A stretch of DNA of 64,000 nucleotides, from contig NZ_BMVM01000002.1 of the NCBI RefSeq assembly GCF_014650715.1, forward strand, positions 434,001 through 498,000. The letters run 5' to 3'. The position numbers and the translations under genes are program-made. Under the pieces are notes generated by a model that saw nothing but the letters and a program-made list of their open reading frames with translations, was not told the origin of the DNA and ran no database searches. Numbering within the stretch: position 1 is the stretch's first letter; every line of letters begins with the position of its first letter. Origin of the DNA: Streptomyces bluensis. Its GTDB lineage: Bacteria; Actinomycetota; Actinomycetes; Streptomycetales; Streptomycetaceae. This document shows positions 17,401 to 26,350 of the stretch, one piece after another.

Positions 17401-19840
17401 CGTCGATCGAACGGTCGGCGGCGACGTCCTTGTTTCCGTCCTTGTCGATGACGAGGAAGCCCACGGTCGAGGCGCCCGGCTTGAGCTTGACGTAGGCGAA
17501 GGCGCCGTACGCGTCACGGCCGGTGAAGGGATGGCTGTCGGGCCAGGTGGTCCCCTCTCCGTCGGCGAGGTCGCCCCAGGCGTACAGGCCCCAGTCGTCG
17601 TAGTCGCCGTCGGCGCGCTTGTAGTGGACGATCGCGTAGTCGCGGGAGGAGGCGGTGGGGATTTCGGGGGCGGGCGGGGTGCCGGTGGCCGAAGCGGCGG
17701 TCGCGCTCACCGTACGGCCGGCGGAGTCCACCACAACCGCCTTGTACCGCAGGGCGGTTCCGGGCGGTACGTCCTTGCCGATGGTCTGGGTGACCTTGTA
17801 CGGCGCGTGGTCGGCGGACCCGAGCGTCTTCCACTCCCCGTTGCCGATCTGGGCGGCGAAGACGACGCGGTTGAGCTGCCCGCCCGCGACGTCGGCGCTG
17901 ATCTCGACGGTGCCGGTGGCGCCGGAGGCCGGAGCCTTGAGGGCGATGGTGGGCTTGGTGGCGGGCTGGGCGAGCCCGTCGGTTGCCTTGAGGACGACCG
18001 AGGAGCCGGCCGGGACGGTGACGGTGATCGTCCTGTCGGAGCCGCTGGTGAGGGACGTGTCCGTCCCGTAGATGCCCCGGAACCTCATCTCCGCCGAACC
18101 GGTCGCGAAGGTGGCCGTCTTGGCGTCCTCGGCGTTGTTGAAGGCGACGACGTATTCGGTGCCGGTCTTCGCGTCCGTACGGGAGAAGGCGTACACACCC
18201 GCGCCGTCAGCCGCGTACCGCTGCGTCTGCACACCGTCGGCGAGCGCGGGGTTGGCCTTGCGGAGCTCGGCGAGAGCACTGATCTGCTGATAGAGCGGTG
18301 CTCTCGTGTCGTACGCGTCGTCGGCGTGGGTGCGGTCCGTGCCGATCTGGTCGTCGTCGAGGTAGTCGGCCGTACGGGAGGCGAACATCGTCTGCCGGGC
18401 GTCCTTGTCACCGCCGGAACCGGTGAAGCCCTGCTCGTCGCCGTAATAGACGACAGGGTTGCCGCGGCTGAGGAACATCAGCTCATTGGCGAACCGGTCC
18501 TTCTTCAGCAGTTCGGCGTCGGACGCGTTCGGGTTGTCCTGCTTGAGGAAGTACCCCACACGGCCCATGTCGTGGTTGCCGAGGAAGGTGACCTGCTCAT
18601 ACGCGTTGGCCTTGTCGGTCGTGTACTTGTAGTCGTCGCCGAAGACGGAGGCCAGCTTCTTGGCGCTGCCGCCCTGGGAGGCGTACGACCGTGCCGCGTC
18701 CTGGAAGGGGAAGTCGAGCGTGGAGTCGAGGCGGCCCTGGGTGACGTACGGCGCGGTGACGGAGGTGTCGGCGGAGTAGACCTCACCGAACATGAAGAAG
18801 TCGTCGCGCCCTTGTCCGGCCGCGTAGGCGTCCAGGGCGGTGGCCCACTGGGTCCAGAACTCCATGTTGACGTGCTTCACGGTGTCGATCCGGAAGCCGT
18901 CGATGTCGAAGTCCCTGACCCAGCGCTGGTAGATCTTCTCCATGCCCGCGACGACCTCGGGCCGCTCGGTCCACAGGTCGTCGAGGCCGGAGAAGTCTCC
19001 GTGGGTCGTCGACTCCCCCGCGTATGTCGAATCGCCCCGGTTGTGGTACATCGTCGGGTCGTTGAGCCAGGACGGGACCTTGGTGTCCCGGGTGACCTTC
19101 GGCTTCCGTGGAAAGGCGGCGGCGTCGACCGCGGGGAACCGGGAAGCGCCCGCGTAGTCCGCGTCGTCGAAGGGCTCGCCGTCCTTCGTCAGGTACGGGA
19201 AGGCGCCCTTGGAGAGGTAGTCGTAGGACTTCTCCTCATAGTCGACGACATCGGCGGTGTGGTTGGTGATGACGTCGAAGAAGACCTTCATCCCCTTGGC
19301 GTGCGCCTTGGAAATCAGGTTCTCCAGGTCCTTGTTCGTCCCGAAGTGCGGGTCTACCTGGGTGAAGTCGGTGATCCAGTAACCGTGGTAGCCGGCGGAG
19401 GCGTTGCTGCCGGTGCCCTGCACGGGCTGGTTCTTGAAGAGGGGTGCCATCCAGATGGCGGTGGTCCCCAGCCCCTTGATGTAGTCGAGCTTCCGGGTCA
19501 GGCCCTTGAGGTCGCCACCCTGGTAGAAGCCCTTGTCGGTGGGGTCGTAGCCGGTGCTGAGGCGTGAACCGGTCAGCCCGCCCTTGTCGTTGGACGCGTC
19601 ACCGTTGGCGAAACGGTCCGGCAGGACGAAGTAGAACTGCTCGCGAGTGAGGTCGTGGCGGCTCGCGGCCTTCGCGAGGGATGCGTCGGACGGAGGCGGA
19701 GGCGGGGTGCCGGCCCGTGCCGCGAGGGGCTGGACGAGGACTGCGGCGAGGGCGCCCGCGGTCACGGCCGCGGTGACCGCCGCGACTCTTCCGGCACGGT
19801 GCGTACGGCGCGTCCGGGGCGCCGGCCATCTCGGTATCAC
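14423..19840 (-). CDS. pulA: Secreted bifunctional alpha-amylase/pullulanase
   Basis: Exported 1805-aa starch-debranching enzyme with two GH13 catalytic units. Start: GTG 19840 with AAGGAG 9 nt upstream; residues 1-43 are a signal peptide. Unit 1 (about 60-620) has VITNHT, GFRIDT (nucleophile D319), FGEVYS (acid E353) and GNHD (D424). Then come two pullulanase-associated domains ([23 protein letters not shown] and [20 protein letters not shown]), a pullulanase N2-like domain, a CBM48-like domain ([15 protein letters not shown]) and the pullulanase unit with [30 protein letters not shown] and DAHDNE. Length agrees with Streptomyces pullulanases near 1800 aa. A MalR-like operator lies upstream. 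It is co-oriented with the amylase gene. Confidence 0.93.
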   Translation of the reverse strand: MIPRWPAPRTRRTHRAGRVAAVTAAVTAGALAAVLVQPLAARAGTPPPPPSDASLAKAASRHDLTREQFYFVLPDRFANGDASNDKGGLTGSRLSTGYDPTDKGFYQGGDLKGLTRKLDYIKGLGTTAIWMAPLFKNQPVQGTGSNASAGYHGYWITDFTQVDPHFGTNKDLENLISKAHAKGMKVFFDVITNHTADVVDYEEKSYDYLSKGAFPYLTKDGEPFDDADYAGASRFPAVDAAAFPRKPKVTRDTKVPSWLNDPTMYHNRGDSTYAGESTTHGDFSGLDDLWTERPEVVAGMEKIYQRWVRDFDIDGFRIDTVKHVNMEFWTQWATALDAYAAGQGRDDFFMFGEVYSADTSVTAPYVTQGRLDSTLDFPFQDAARSYASQGGSAKKLASVFGDDYKYTTDKANAYEQVTFLGNHDMGRVGYFLKQDNPNASDAELLKKDRFANELMFLSRGNPVVYYGDEQGFTGSGGDKDARQTMFASRTADYLDDDQIGTDRTHADDAYDTRAPLYQQISALAELRKANPALADGVQTQRYAADGAGVYAFSRTDAKTGTEYVVAFNNAEDAKTATFATGSAEMRFRGIYGTDTSLTSGSDRTITVTVPAGSSVVLKATDGLAQPATKPTIALKAPASGATGTVEISADVAGGQLNRVVFAAQIGNGEWKTLGSADHAPYKVTQTIGKDVPPGTALRYKAVVVDSAGRTVSATAASATGTPPAPEIPTASSRDYAIVHYKRADGDYDDWGLYAWGDLADGEGTTWPDSHPFTGRDAYGAFAYVKLKPGASTVGFLVIDKDGNKDVAADRSIDVTKTGEVWIEQGEEAVRTQKPTADYPEQDTTKAVLHYQRADGNYDGWGLHVWTGAAQPTDWSKPLQPVRTDAYGAVFEVPLTDGATSLGYIIHKGDEKDLPTDQSLDLKADGHEVWLLNGQEKYLLPQPAGSAAALDLTTSKAVWIDRNTVAWNGGDTAASTQLLYSRTGSITVRDSTLTSDDERWLRLEKAGLTDAQKAKFPHLSAYTAWSVDPRDRDRVREALRGQVVASQRAATGAVLAATGVQIAGVLDDLYDGTGADLGPVFRDGRPTLAVWAPTAQSVSLDLDGTRVPMKRDDTTGVWAVTGSGSWKGKPYRYVVKVWAPSVGKVVTNHVTDPYSLALTADSERSLVVDLDDRSLAPSGWSSYRKPEAVPLKDAQIQELHIRDFSVADSTVPAKDRGTYLAFSDKDSDGSKHLRKLAASGTSYVHLLPAFDIATIPEKKADQTTVDCDLGSYAPDSPEQQECVAKAAAKDAYDWGYDPYHYTVPEGSYATDPDGTRRTVEFRTMVKALNDDGLGVVMDVVYNHTTASGQAATSVLDKVVPGYYHRLLADGSVATSTCCANTAPENAMMGKLVVDSIVTWAREYKVDGFRFDLMGHHPKANILAVRKALDALTLDKDGVDGKKIILYGEGWNFGEVADDARFVQATQRHMAGTGVATFSDRARDAVRGGGPFDDDPEVQGFASGLYTDPNSSAGNGSPAEQRARLLHYQDLIKVGLSGNLASFAFTDTSGKRVKGSEVDYNGSPAGYADAPGDALAYADAHDNESLFDALAYKLPASVSADDRARMQVLAMATAALSQGPALSQAGTDLLRSKSLDRNSYDSGDWFNAVQWDCRDGNGFGRGLPMAADNASKWPYAKPLLRSVAVDCEQIRATSAAYRDLLRIRTTEDVFSLDTAGQVQAALSFPLSGKDETPGVLTMELGGLVVVLNATPERQEQRIADLAGTAYALHPVQATGADPVVRTSSYAAESGTFAVPGRTVAVFARGTR

Positions 19841-19941
19841 AGCTCTGAACTCCTTGCGACGACGGCTCGAACAGGTCCGGCCCCACGCCGCGGCACGGCT
19901 CCTGCGCCGGGCGCCCGCGCGACCGTATCGCCGACGAAAGC

Positions 19942-19973
19942 CTTGCAGCAAGAGTCTTGAAACAGGCAGCAAG
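19942..19973 (-). promoter_or_regulatory. MalR-like operator of the pullulanase gene
   Basis: CTTGCAGCAAG at 19942-19952 is a near-perfect LacI-type palindrome, followed by a second, spaced pair of half-sites (CTTG...GCAAG, 19956-19973). The same CTTGCAGCAA word occurs in front of malE at 28842. Confidence 0.6.
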
Positions 19974-20038
19974 AAATTTCCATGTCGGGTGATCGACCAG
20001 CACCGACACCGAGTCCGGGCCCAGGTCCCGGTCCGGGG

Positions 20039-20070
20039 CCGGGTCCGGACAGCGAACCGTCCGGACCCGG
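20039..20070 (-). terminator. alpha-amylase terminator
   Basis: Perfect 12-bp arms CCGGGTCCGGAC (20039-20050) and GTCCGGACCCGG (20059-20070) directly after the amylase stop codon. Confidence 0.75.
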
Positions 20071-20075
20071 TCGGC

Positions 20076-21455
20076 TCAGCAGCTCGACTTCCCCGCGTAC
20101 ACGGCCAGCGCGGTGTTGGAGCCAAGGGTCGCGGTGAGCTGACCCGAACCGTTCACCGTCACGGTCGTGTTGTTCTGCACGTTGCAGTACGTCCCCGCGG
20201 GCAGCGAGGTCTGGTACGTACGGGTCAGGGAGCCGGCTTCGTGGTTGATGGCCACGTACCCCTTGCTGCCCCGCCCGAAGGCGATGGCGTCGCCGCCGTT
20301 GTCCCACCAGTTGGTGACGGACTCGCCACGGGTGGCGTTGCGGAAGGCGACCATGCGCTGGATCTCGGGCCAGGCGTGCTGGCACTTCCAGCCGTTCTGC
20401 CAGCAGGCGTTCACGGTGCCGCCGTTCGGCGGGCCGGCGTCCGTGTCGGAGAACTCGTAACCGGAGTTGATGTCGGGCGCGCCGTACGGCCAGGCGAGCA
20501 TGAAGACGTTGGCCAGCGTGTAGTTGGCGTTGTCCTTGTAGCTGAGTGTGGAGCCGTTGCGCTCGGTGTCGTGGTTGTCGACGAAGACTCCTGCGACGGA
20601 GCTGCTCATATAGCCCCAGCCCTCGCCGTAGTTCTTGAGGTAGGCGAGGTTCTCGTTGTTGAAGACCCGCTTGAGGTCGTAGGCGTAGCGGAACTCCTGG
20701 ACGTCGCCGTTGCGGGTGTACTCGGTGGGCTGCACCGCCTCCCCGCTGCCGTAGATGACCTCCTGCTTCCAGTACGCGTTCGGGTTGGTCAGCCGCGACT
20801 TGATGGTGGCGAGGTCGGCGGTGTCCATGTGCTTGGCCGCGTCGATGCGGAAGCCGTCGACGCCGTACCCGAGCAGGCTGTTCATGTAGCCGGCGACCGC
20901 CGAGCGGACGTACTCCTCACCGGTGTCCAGGTCCGCGAGACCGACGAGTTCGCAGCGCTGGACGTTCCAGCGGTCCTGGTAGTTGGTGATCTGCGAGGTG
21001 CAGTCGTCGAAGTCGTACGAGGAGTACAGGCCGGGGTAGGTGTACTTGCTGTACGAGGAGCCGCCCGTGCCCGTGCCGCTGCCCGCCGACATGTGGTTGA
21101 TGACCGTGTCGACGACGACCTTCACACCGGCCGCGTGGCAGGTGTTGACCATGTTCCGGAACGCGGTCGCGTCACCGAGCCGTCCGGCGATCTTGTAGCT
21201 CACCGGCTGGTACGAGGTCCACCACTGGGAGCCCTGTATGTGCTCGGCGGGCGGGGAGACCTGGACGTAGCCGTACCCGGCGGGACCGAGGGTGTTCGTG
21301 CACTCCTTCGCCACCGAGTCGAACTTCCACTCGAAGAGGACGGCGGTGACGTCCTTGCTGCCCGGCGGGGAGGCCTGGGCGGAAGTCGGGGACATGACAA
21401 GAGCGGCCGCCGCTGCCGTCAGGGCGAGGGCGCCGGAGAGGATTCTGCTGGCCAT
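20076..21455 (-). CDS. amy: Secreted alpha-amylase (GH13)
   Basis: Exported endo-amylase of 459 aa cutting internal alpha-1,4 bonds of starch. Start ATG 21455 follows AAGGA; residues 1-28 form the signal peptide ending TSAQA. Conserved GH13 regions: DTVINH (120), GFRIDAAKH (nucleophile D205), EVIYGSGE (acid E232), FVDNHD (D296). The N-terminal [29 protein letters not shown] block is typical of the actinomycete/animal-like subfamily. It stops after the beta-sandwich (VYAGKSSC) and lacks the C-terminal starch-binding domain that makes many Streptomyces amylases about 560 aa. It is the upstream neighbour of pulA on the same strand. Confidence 0.93.
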   Translation of the reverse strand: MASRILSGALALTAAAAALVMSPTSAQASPPGSKDVTAVLFEWKFDSVAKECTNTLGPAGYGYVQVSPPAEHIQGSQWWTSYQPVSYKIAGRLGDATAFRNMVNTCHAAGVKVVVDTVINHMSAGSGTGTGGSSYSKYTYPGLYSSYDFDDCTSQITNYQDRWNVQRCELVGLADLDTGEEYVRSAVAGYMNSLLGYGVDGFRIDAAKHMDTADLATIKSRLTNPNAYWKQEVIYGSGEAVQPTEYTRNGDVQEFRYAYDLKRVFNNENLAYLKNYGEGWGYMSSSVAGVFVDNHDTERNGSTLSYKDNANYTLANVFMLAWPYGAPDINSGYEFSDTDAGPPNGGTVNACWQNGWKCQHAWPEIQRMVAFRNATRGESVTNWWDNGGDAIAFGRGSKGYVAINHEAGSLTRTYQTSLPAGTYCNVQNNTTVTVNGSGQLTATLGSNTALAVYAGKSSC

Positions 21456-21524
21456 GTGGGGGTCCTTCTTCGTCGAAGGTGCCATGGAGGGTGGAGGATG
21501 GCATTGAAGGTTCTTGCTGAAAGA

Positions 21525-21544
21525 CGACTGAAATATTTCAGTCG
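21525..21544. promoter_or_regulatory. 20-bp perfect palindrome between amylase and deaminase genes
   Basis: CGACTGAAATATTTCAGTCG is a perfect palindrome in an AT-rich island, 70 nt before amy and 90 nt before the divergent deaminase gene. A TTCTTGCTGAAAG word resembling a MalR half-site lies just beside it (21511-21523). Probably an operator for one or both genes. Confidence 0.55.
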
Positions 21545-21633
21545 AGCAGACGGTATGAGTCTCTTGTCCAACTGGTCAACCCTCTGGACGCAGTTGAAGC
21601 GAGACCTCACGCGACTGATTCCATGGAGGGAAG

Positions 21634-22047
21634 ATGACACCGCAGATCCAGCACATCGACCACGAACTCATCCAGGCCGCGGCCCACACCGCGCGCACGC
21701 GCTGCCGGGGAGACAACCACACCATGGCAGCCGCGGCCCGGGCCGGCGACGGCCGGATCATCACCGCGGTGAACGCCTACCACTTCACGGGATGCCCCTG
21801 CGCCGAGCTGGTCCTCATCGGCACGGCCGCCGCCCAGGGCGCCTACGAGCTGGACACCATCGTCGCCATGGGCGACCGCGACCGCGGAGTCGTTCCCCCG
21901 TGCGGCAGGTGCCGTCAGGTCCTTCTCGACTACTTCCCCACCCTCAAGGTCATCGTCGGCCAAGACGATCGCACCCGAACCGTCCTCATCACCGACTTGC
22001 TGCCCGACAGCTATGTCTGGGCAGACCACCAACTTGAATCCGAGTGA
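21634..22047 (+). CDS. Blasticidin-S-deaminase-like cytidine deaminase
   Basis: Zinc-dependent deaminase of 137 aa. The two zinc motifs are intact: CPCAEL (Cys ligand region with catalytic Glu) and PCGRCRQVLLDYFP. Compared with ordinary cytidine deaminases, the flanking words YHFTG-PCAELV-IGTAAA, DRGVVPPCGRCRQVLLD and DLLPDSYVW closely follow fungal/bacterial blasticidin-S deaminase as I remember it. It may therefore detoxify aminoacyl-nucleoside antibiotics; an ordinary nucleoside role is the alternative. GGAGGGAAG precedes ATG 21634. It interrupts an otherwise starch-related block, which suggests it was inserted there. Confidence 0.82.
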   Translation: MTPQIQHIDHELIQAAAHTARTRCRGDNHTMAAAARAGDGRIITAVNAYHFTGCPCAELVLIGTAAAQGAYELDTIVAMGDRDRGVVPPCGRCRQVLLDYFPTLKVIVGQDDRTRTVLITDLLPDSYVWADHQLESE

Positions 22048-22123
22048 GCCGAGCCGCTCAGCACGGGCTGAATCCGTCAGCCGCTACCGATAGCCGCGCG
22101 TTCCCGGGTGGTGCACCTACCGG

Positions 22124-22154
22124 GATGTGACACATCCGGGAAATGTGTCGCATC
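22124..22154. promoter_or_regulatory. Paired palindromes, possible operator
   Basis: GATGTGACACAT (22124-22135) and ATGTGTCGCATC (22143-22154) form an 11/12 inverted repeat with a 7-nt loop, and each arm is itself palindromic around a central base. The arrangement suggests two adjacent binding sites on the same helix face (19 bp apart). Target gene unclear. Confidence 0.45.
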
Positions 22155-22165
22155 TGCGGTTTTAC

Positions 22166-22459
22166 CTATCGACGGGCCGCCGCCGTACACCGAGAACTGC
22201 GTTGGCCGGAGTCGGCATCCCGCAGCGACGCGACGAACTCTTGGGCCCTCGACCGCAAGTAGAGGGTGTGAGCGTAGTGCGCGGTCACGGCGTCCCCAGA
22301 TGCGGGACTGGCGGCTCTGCCGGACCATTCACGACCATGCCTCTCCCACACCACCGCCCAGGCGCCGGTGGCGGCATCGAGGAACAGGTGTCCGGACCGG
22401 CTGTCACGGGTGAGGACGACGCGCTGGGTGCGCGAGGCAGCGAGTTGAGCGGTGGCCAT
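22166..22459 (-). CDS. Small hypothetical protein
   Basis: Protein of 97 aa, not recognised. The first half (RVVLTRDSRSGHLFLDAATGAWAVVWERHGREWSG) looks like a real beta-rich domain and its codons have strong G/C third positions, while the opposite frame is far less protein-like. No good ribosome binding site and a ragged Arg/Ala end, so it may be a truncated relic of a longer gene. Confidence 0.45.
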   Translation of the reverse strand: MATAQLAASRTQRVVLTRDSRSGHLFLDAATGAWAVVWERHGREWSGRAASPASGDAVTAHYAHTLYLRSRAQEFVASLRDADSGQRSSRCTAAARR

Positions 22460-22539
22460 CAGCGTGCGGGCCAGTTGGAACCGCTACGCGGGAATAGCTG
22501 ATCTTGTGGAGCTGACGGCTCGGATGCTTCACTTCCCCG

Positions 22540-23328
22540 GTGACTGAAGGATCCAACGCGTTCGACGGCCTCGGCCCGCTGGTCAGCCGGCACACGGTGG
22601 ACCACCGGAAGCGATGGGTGAACGCAGGCTGCGCACTGCTTATAGCCATCCCGTCCGGCTGGCTGGGCGTGTGGGGCTGGTCGGCAACCGGCGAGGGGTC
22701 GACCGGCAGCAACAGGGCGATCGGTCTGCTGCTCGGCCTTGCGCTGGGCGCCATAGCGATCGCGGCGACCCAGATCGCGCGGGCCCTGCGCGGCGAGCGC
22801 GGCGAGTATTTCGAGGTGCGCCAGGGTGGTCTGGTCCACGGATCCCAGCGGGGAGCCGCGGGTTGGCCCTGGACCCGCGTCACCTCGCTTCACATCGACG
22901 GCGACGCGGTGAACGGCATTGCGACCCGACTCGGCAACGGCTACCGCATTGAGATCGACCTCGACGACGGCACCCGGCTCCGGGCTGACGGGCTCACCGA
23001 ACGCGCCGGCGACCTGGGACGCGCCCTGCTGACACAGTGCCCGCACGTCGCTCTGAAACCGCGGATCCCCTGGTACGGCCGGGCGGGCAGTTGGCCGCTG
23101 GCAGGAGCCGCGGCCTGCGCGGCAGCGATCCCCGCGATGATCTTCTACATCGCGGACCACCCGGACAAGGAACACCGGACCCACGACGGTCAGGGCATGA
23201 CCATAGTGACCACCGAACCGGGCATCAGCGAGGCAGGCATCGCCTTCCTGACCTTCGGCATGCTGCTGTGCGCCATCACCGCGATCACCCTCGTCATTGC
23301 CTATGTACGCGGCAGGGCGTATCGCTGA
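22540..23328 (+). CDS. Four-helix membrane protein with PH-like middle domain
   Basis: Membrane protein of 262 aa. Two hydrophobic segments (about 30-48 and 60-80), then a soluble beta-rich block of about 85 residues (YFEVRQGGLVHGSQRGAAGWPWTRVTSLHI ... RIEIDLDDGTRLRADGL) like the bacterial PH-domain fold of actinomycete membrane proteins, then two more segments (about 183-203 and 232-255). Start GTG 22540 is the first in the frame and gives a hydrophilic N-terminus; a weak ribosome binding site only. Function unknown. Confidence 0.7.
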   Translation: MTEGSNAFDGLGPLVSRHTVDHRKRWVNAGCALLIAIPSGWLGVWGWSATGEGSTGSNRAIGLLLGLALGAIAIAATQIARALRGERGEYFEVRQGGLVHGSQRGAAGWPWTRVTSLHIDGDAVNGIATRLGNGYRIEIDLDDGTRLRADGLTERAGDLGRALLTQCPHVALKPRIPWYGRAGSWPLAGAAACAAAIPAMIFYIADHPDKEHRTHDGQGMTIVTTEPGISEAGIAFLTFGMLLCAITAITLVIAYVRGRAYR

Positions 23329-23507
23329 ACAGAGCTACAAGATCCTCCGGGACTGGGCAGCGCGGCGACGGCCTCCACCACGCCGTCCAAGCCGTCGCCC
23401 GCAGGTACAGGCTCGCCCTCGCCGCATGAACGGGCACGCCAACAACCCACTTCGGCGCCCCAAGCCCCGGCCGACGCTTTTGCTCAGCGTCCTGGCTCCC
23501 CCCACAG

Positions 23508-23543
23508 CAGGGTCCGCCACCCACGACCGGGCGGCGGACCCTG
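23508..23543. terminator. Hairpin between convergent genes
   Basis: Perfect 11-bp arms CAGGGTCCGCC (23508-23518) and GGCGGACCCTG (23533-23543) between the membrane protein gene and the end of aglA. Confidence 0.65.
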
Positions 23544-23587
23544 AAGCGCAACCGAGGGTCGTTGCGAGACCGACCTTTTGACAATCC

Positions 23588-25291
23588 TCAGTCCGTCGCC
23601 CACCACACAGTCGTATCCCCCGCCACCTTCGCCTCGTCCTCCGCCGACGCGATCGTCACCTCACCACTCGCGACCAGGACACGCCCGTACGCCGGGATCC
23701 GTACCGTCTCGCTCGTGGTGTTCGCGACGCACACGAAGCCGCCGCGGCGGAAGGCGAGGACGCCCTCGGGGGACTTCAGCCACTCCACCGCGTCGCCCGC
23801 GCCCAGGTCGGGCTGTTCGCGGCGTGCGGCGAGCGCGGTGCGGTAGAGCTCCAGTGTCGAGTCCGGCTCGCCCGTCTGGGCCTCGACGCTCAGGTCGCCC
23901 CAGCCCTCCGGCTGCGGAAGCCATGAACCACCCGCTCCGAAGCCGTACGACGAGCCCTCGCGCGTCCACGGGATCGGCACCCGGCAGCCGTCGCGGAAGC
24001 CGTCCTGTCCGGCGCCCCGGAAGTACGCGGGGTCCTGGCGTACCTCGTCGGGCAGGTCCACCACGTCGGGCAGGCCCAGTTCCTCGCCCTGGTAGATGTA
24101 GGCAGAGCCGGGCAGGGCCAGCATCAGCAGCGTCGCCGCGCGTGCCCTGCGCAGGCCCAGCTCGCGGTTGCCCGCCGAGCGGATCTGTGTGCCGAGGCCG
24201 GCCTCGTTGGCGAAGCGTGTGGCGTGGCGGGTGACGTCGTGGTTGGACAGCACCCAGGTGGCGGGGGCGCCGACCGGGCGCATCGCGTCCAGGGTGCGGT
24301 CGATGACGGAGCGGAGCTCGGCGGCGTCCCAGTGGGTGCTCAGGTACTGGAAGTTGAAGGCCTGGTGCAGTTCGTCGGGGCGTACGTAGTTCGCGGTGCG
24401 CTCGATCGTCGGGGTCCAGGCCTCCGCCACGAAGATGCGCTCGCCCGCGTACTCGTCGAGGATCAGGCGCCATGCGCGGTAGATCTCGTGCACGCCGTCC
24501 TGGTCGAAGAACGGCATGACATCGTTGCCCAGGAGCTTCACCTGGTCGTGGCCTCCGATGTCCGGCAGTCCGGCCGCCTTCACCATGCCGTGCGCGACAT
24601 CGATGCGGAAGCCGTCCACGCCCATGTCGAGCCAGAAGCGGAGGATCGAGCGGAACTCGTCGCCGACTGCCGGGTGGTCCCAGTTGAAGTCCGGCTGTTC
24701 GGGTGCGAAGAGGTGGAGGTACCACTCGCCGGGCGTGCCGTCCGGTTCGGTGACGCGTGTCCACGCCGGGCCGCCGAAGATGGACTCCCAGTCGTTGGGC
24801 GGGAGTTCGCCGGCCGGGCCCTTGCCGGGGCGGAAGTGGTAGCGGTCGCGGAGCGGGGAGCCGGGGCCCTCCGTGAGCGCCCGTTTGAACCACTCGTGCT
24901 GGTCGGAGGAGTGGTTGGGGACGAGGTCGACGATGATCCTCAGGCCCAGCGCGTGGGCGTCGCGGATCAGGGCGTCGGCGTCGAGGAGGTTGCCGAACAT
25001 GGGGTCCACGGCGCGGTAGTCGGCCACGTCGTAGCCGGCGTCGGCCTGCGGCGAGGAGTAGAAGGGGGACAGCCACACGGCGTCCACGCCGAGGTCGCGC
25101 AGGTACGGCAGGCGGGAGCGTACGCCCTCCAGGTCGCCCATGCCGTCGCCGTCGCTGTCGGCGAAGCTGCGCGGGTACACCTGGTAGATCACCGCGTCGC
25201 GCCACCAGTCGCGGTGTCCGGCAACGGTGGCGACGGCTGTCGTCGAGGAGGGGGCCGGGGACGGGGCAGGGTCGGCGGAGTGCTGGCTCAT
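23588..25291 (-). CDS. aglA: Cytoplasmic alpha-glucosidase (GH13)
   Basis: Hydrolyses imported maltose and maltodextrins to glucose. 567 aa, no signal peptide. GH13 regions: LVPNHSSDQH (126), GFRIDVAHGM (nucleophile D231), VAEAWT (acid E290) and LSNHD (D352); the opening WWRDAVIYQVYPRSFADSDGDG is diagnostic of the oligo-1,6-/alpha-glucosidase group. ATG 25291 follows AAGGA; the upstream frame is only repeat sequence. Last gene of the malE-malF-malG-aglA operon, 132 nt after malG. Confidence 0.92.
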   Translation of the reverse strand: MSQHSADPAPSPAPSSTTAVATVAGHRDWWRDAVIYQVYPRSFADSDGDGMGDLEGVRSRLPYLRDLGVDAVWLSPFYSSPQADAGYDVADYRAVDPMFGNLLDADALIRDAHALGLRIIVDLVPNHSSDQHEWFKRALTEGPGSPLRDRYHFRPGKGPAGELPPNDWESIFGGPAWTRVTEPDGTPGEWYLHLFAPEQPDFNWDHPAVGDEFRSILRFWLDMGVDGFRIDVAHGMVKAAGLPDIGGHDQVKLLGNDVMPFFDQDGVHEIYRAWRLILDEYAGERIFVAEAWTPTIERTANYVRPDELHQAFNFQYLSTHWDAAELRSVIDRTLDAMRPVGAPATWVLSNHDVTRHATRFANEAGLGTQIRSAGNRELGLRRARAATLLMLALPGSAYIYQGEELGLPDVVDLPDEVRQDPAYFRGAGQDGFRDGCRVPIPWTREGSSYGFGAGGSWLPQPEGWGDLSVEAQTGEPDSTLELYRTALAARREQPDLGAGDAVEWLKSPEGVLAFRRGGFVCVANTTSETVRIPAYGRVLVASGEVTIASAEDEAKVAGDTTVWWATD

Positions 25292-25311
25292 ATCGTCCTT
25301 GGTGCGTAGTC

Positions 25312-25336
25312 GGGGTCGGGTTCGGGGTCGGGTTCG
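25312..25336. repeat. Two 12-bp tandem repeats in the malG-aglA spacer
   Basis: GGGGTCGGGTTC-type unit repeated twice; a second imprecise repeat of GGGAGTCC words follows at about 25380-25410. Probably slippage DNA; no gene in this 132-nt spacer. Confidence 0.45.
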
Positions 25337-25423
25337 GGCCATCGGGGTCGCGGGCGGGGTGACCGGGCGGCACGGCACGCGGGAGTCCACGTGGGAGTCC
25401 GCGCGGGAGCCGGTCCGGGGACG

Positions 25424-26332
25424 TCAGCCCTTCGTGCCGCCCGCCGTCAGCCCCGTCACCAGGTTCTTCTGCACGAGGTAGAAGAACACCGAGACGGGGA
25501 CGGCGACCAGCACGGCTGTCGCGGCCATGTACTGGCGCTGTGCGTCGTGCTCGCTGACGAAGCTCTGCAGACCGACCGCGAAGGTGTACTTCGTGTCGGA
25601 CAGCATGAACGTCGAGGCGAAGGCGACCTCGCCGAACGCGGTGATGAAGCTGTAGAACGCGGCCACCGCCAGGCCGGGTTTGGCCAGCGGCAGGATCAGC
25701 CGCGCGAACGTGCCGAAGGGGGTCAGCCCGTCGACGCGCCCCGCCTCGTCGATCTCGAACGGGATCGTGTCGAAGTAGCCCTTGAGGAGCCAGGCGCAGT
25801 ACGGCACGGCGGTCGAGCAGTAGACGAGGATGAGGCCAAGGTAACTGTCGATGAGCTGGAGTTCCGACAGAATCTGGTACATCGGCACGATGAGTACGGC
25901 GATCGGGAACATCTGGGTCAGCAGAAGCACCCACATGAACTTCTTGTAGCCCGGAAAGCGCATGCGCGACACGGCGTAGCCGGTCGTCGCGGCGACCAGG
26001 ACGCCGATGACCGTGGTGCCGAGCGAGACGACGAGCGTGCTCGTGAGCCAGTCGAAGAACTTGGTCTCCTGGAGCACGAAGACGTAGTTGTCGAGCGTCA
26101 TCTTCCCGAAGATCCGCCCGGGGTGGAGGTAGTCGTCCTTGTCCGGGCCGAGGGACAGGAAGACCAGCCAGGCGACCGGGAAGAGCGCGATGAGGCTCGC
26201 GACGGCGAGGACGCCGTGCGTGGCGAGCAGGGCGCCGGGGCTCCGCTCACCGCGTCGGCGCCCCTTGCGCGGCGCGGCGGTGGAGGGGGCCGGGTCCGTC
26301 GCGGAGGAGGTCTTGAGGGTCGTGGTGCTCAT
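25424..26332 (-). CDS. malG: Maltose/maltodextrin ABC permease
   Basis: Inner-membrane permease of 302 aa with six predicted helices. The EAA loop that docks the ATPase is at EIDEAGRVDGLTPFGTFARLILPLAKPG, and the N-terminal cytoplasmic tail is Ala/Pro/Arg-rich. AGGAG precedes ATG 26332 and the gene begins 18 nt after malF, so they are co-transcribed. No ATP-binding subunit is encoded here; in streptomycetes a shared MsiK-type ATPase encoded elsewhere energises such importers. Confidence 0.93.
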   Translation of the reverse strand: MSTTTLKTSSATDPAPSTAAPRKGRRRGERSPGALLATHGVLAVASLIALFPVAWLVFLSLGPDKDDYLHPGRIFGKMTLDNYVFVLQETKFFDWLTSTLVVSLGTTVIGVLVAATTGYAVSRMRFPGYKKFMWVLLLTQMFPIAVLIVPMYQILSELQLIDSYLGLILVYCSTAVPYCAWLLKGYFDTIPFEIDEAGRVDGLTPFGTFARLILPLAKPGLAVAAFYSFITAFGEVAFASTFMLSDTKYTFAVGLQSFVSEHDAQRQYMAATAVLVAVPVSVFFYLVQKNLVTGLTAGGTKG

Positions 26333-26350
26333 GGCAAAAGATCTCCTGCC

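Noticed and set aside
16397..19567. 1056-aa open frame opposite the pullulanase gene
   Set aside because: Antisense shadow caused by high GC; composition Val/Gly/Arg-rich with no recognisable domain, while the minus strand encodes a full two-headed enzyme.
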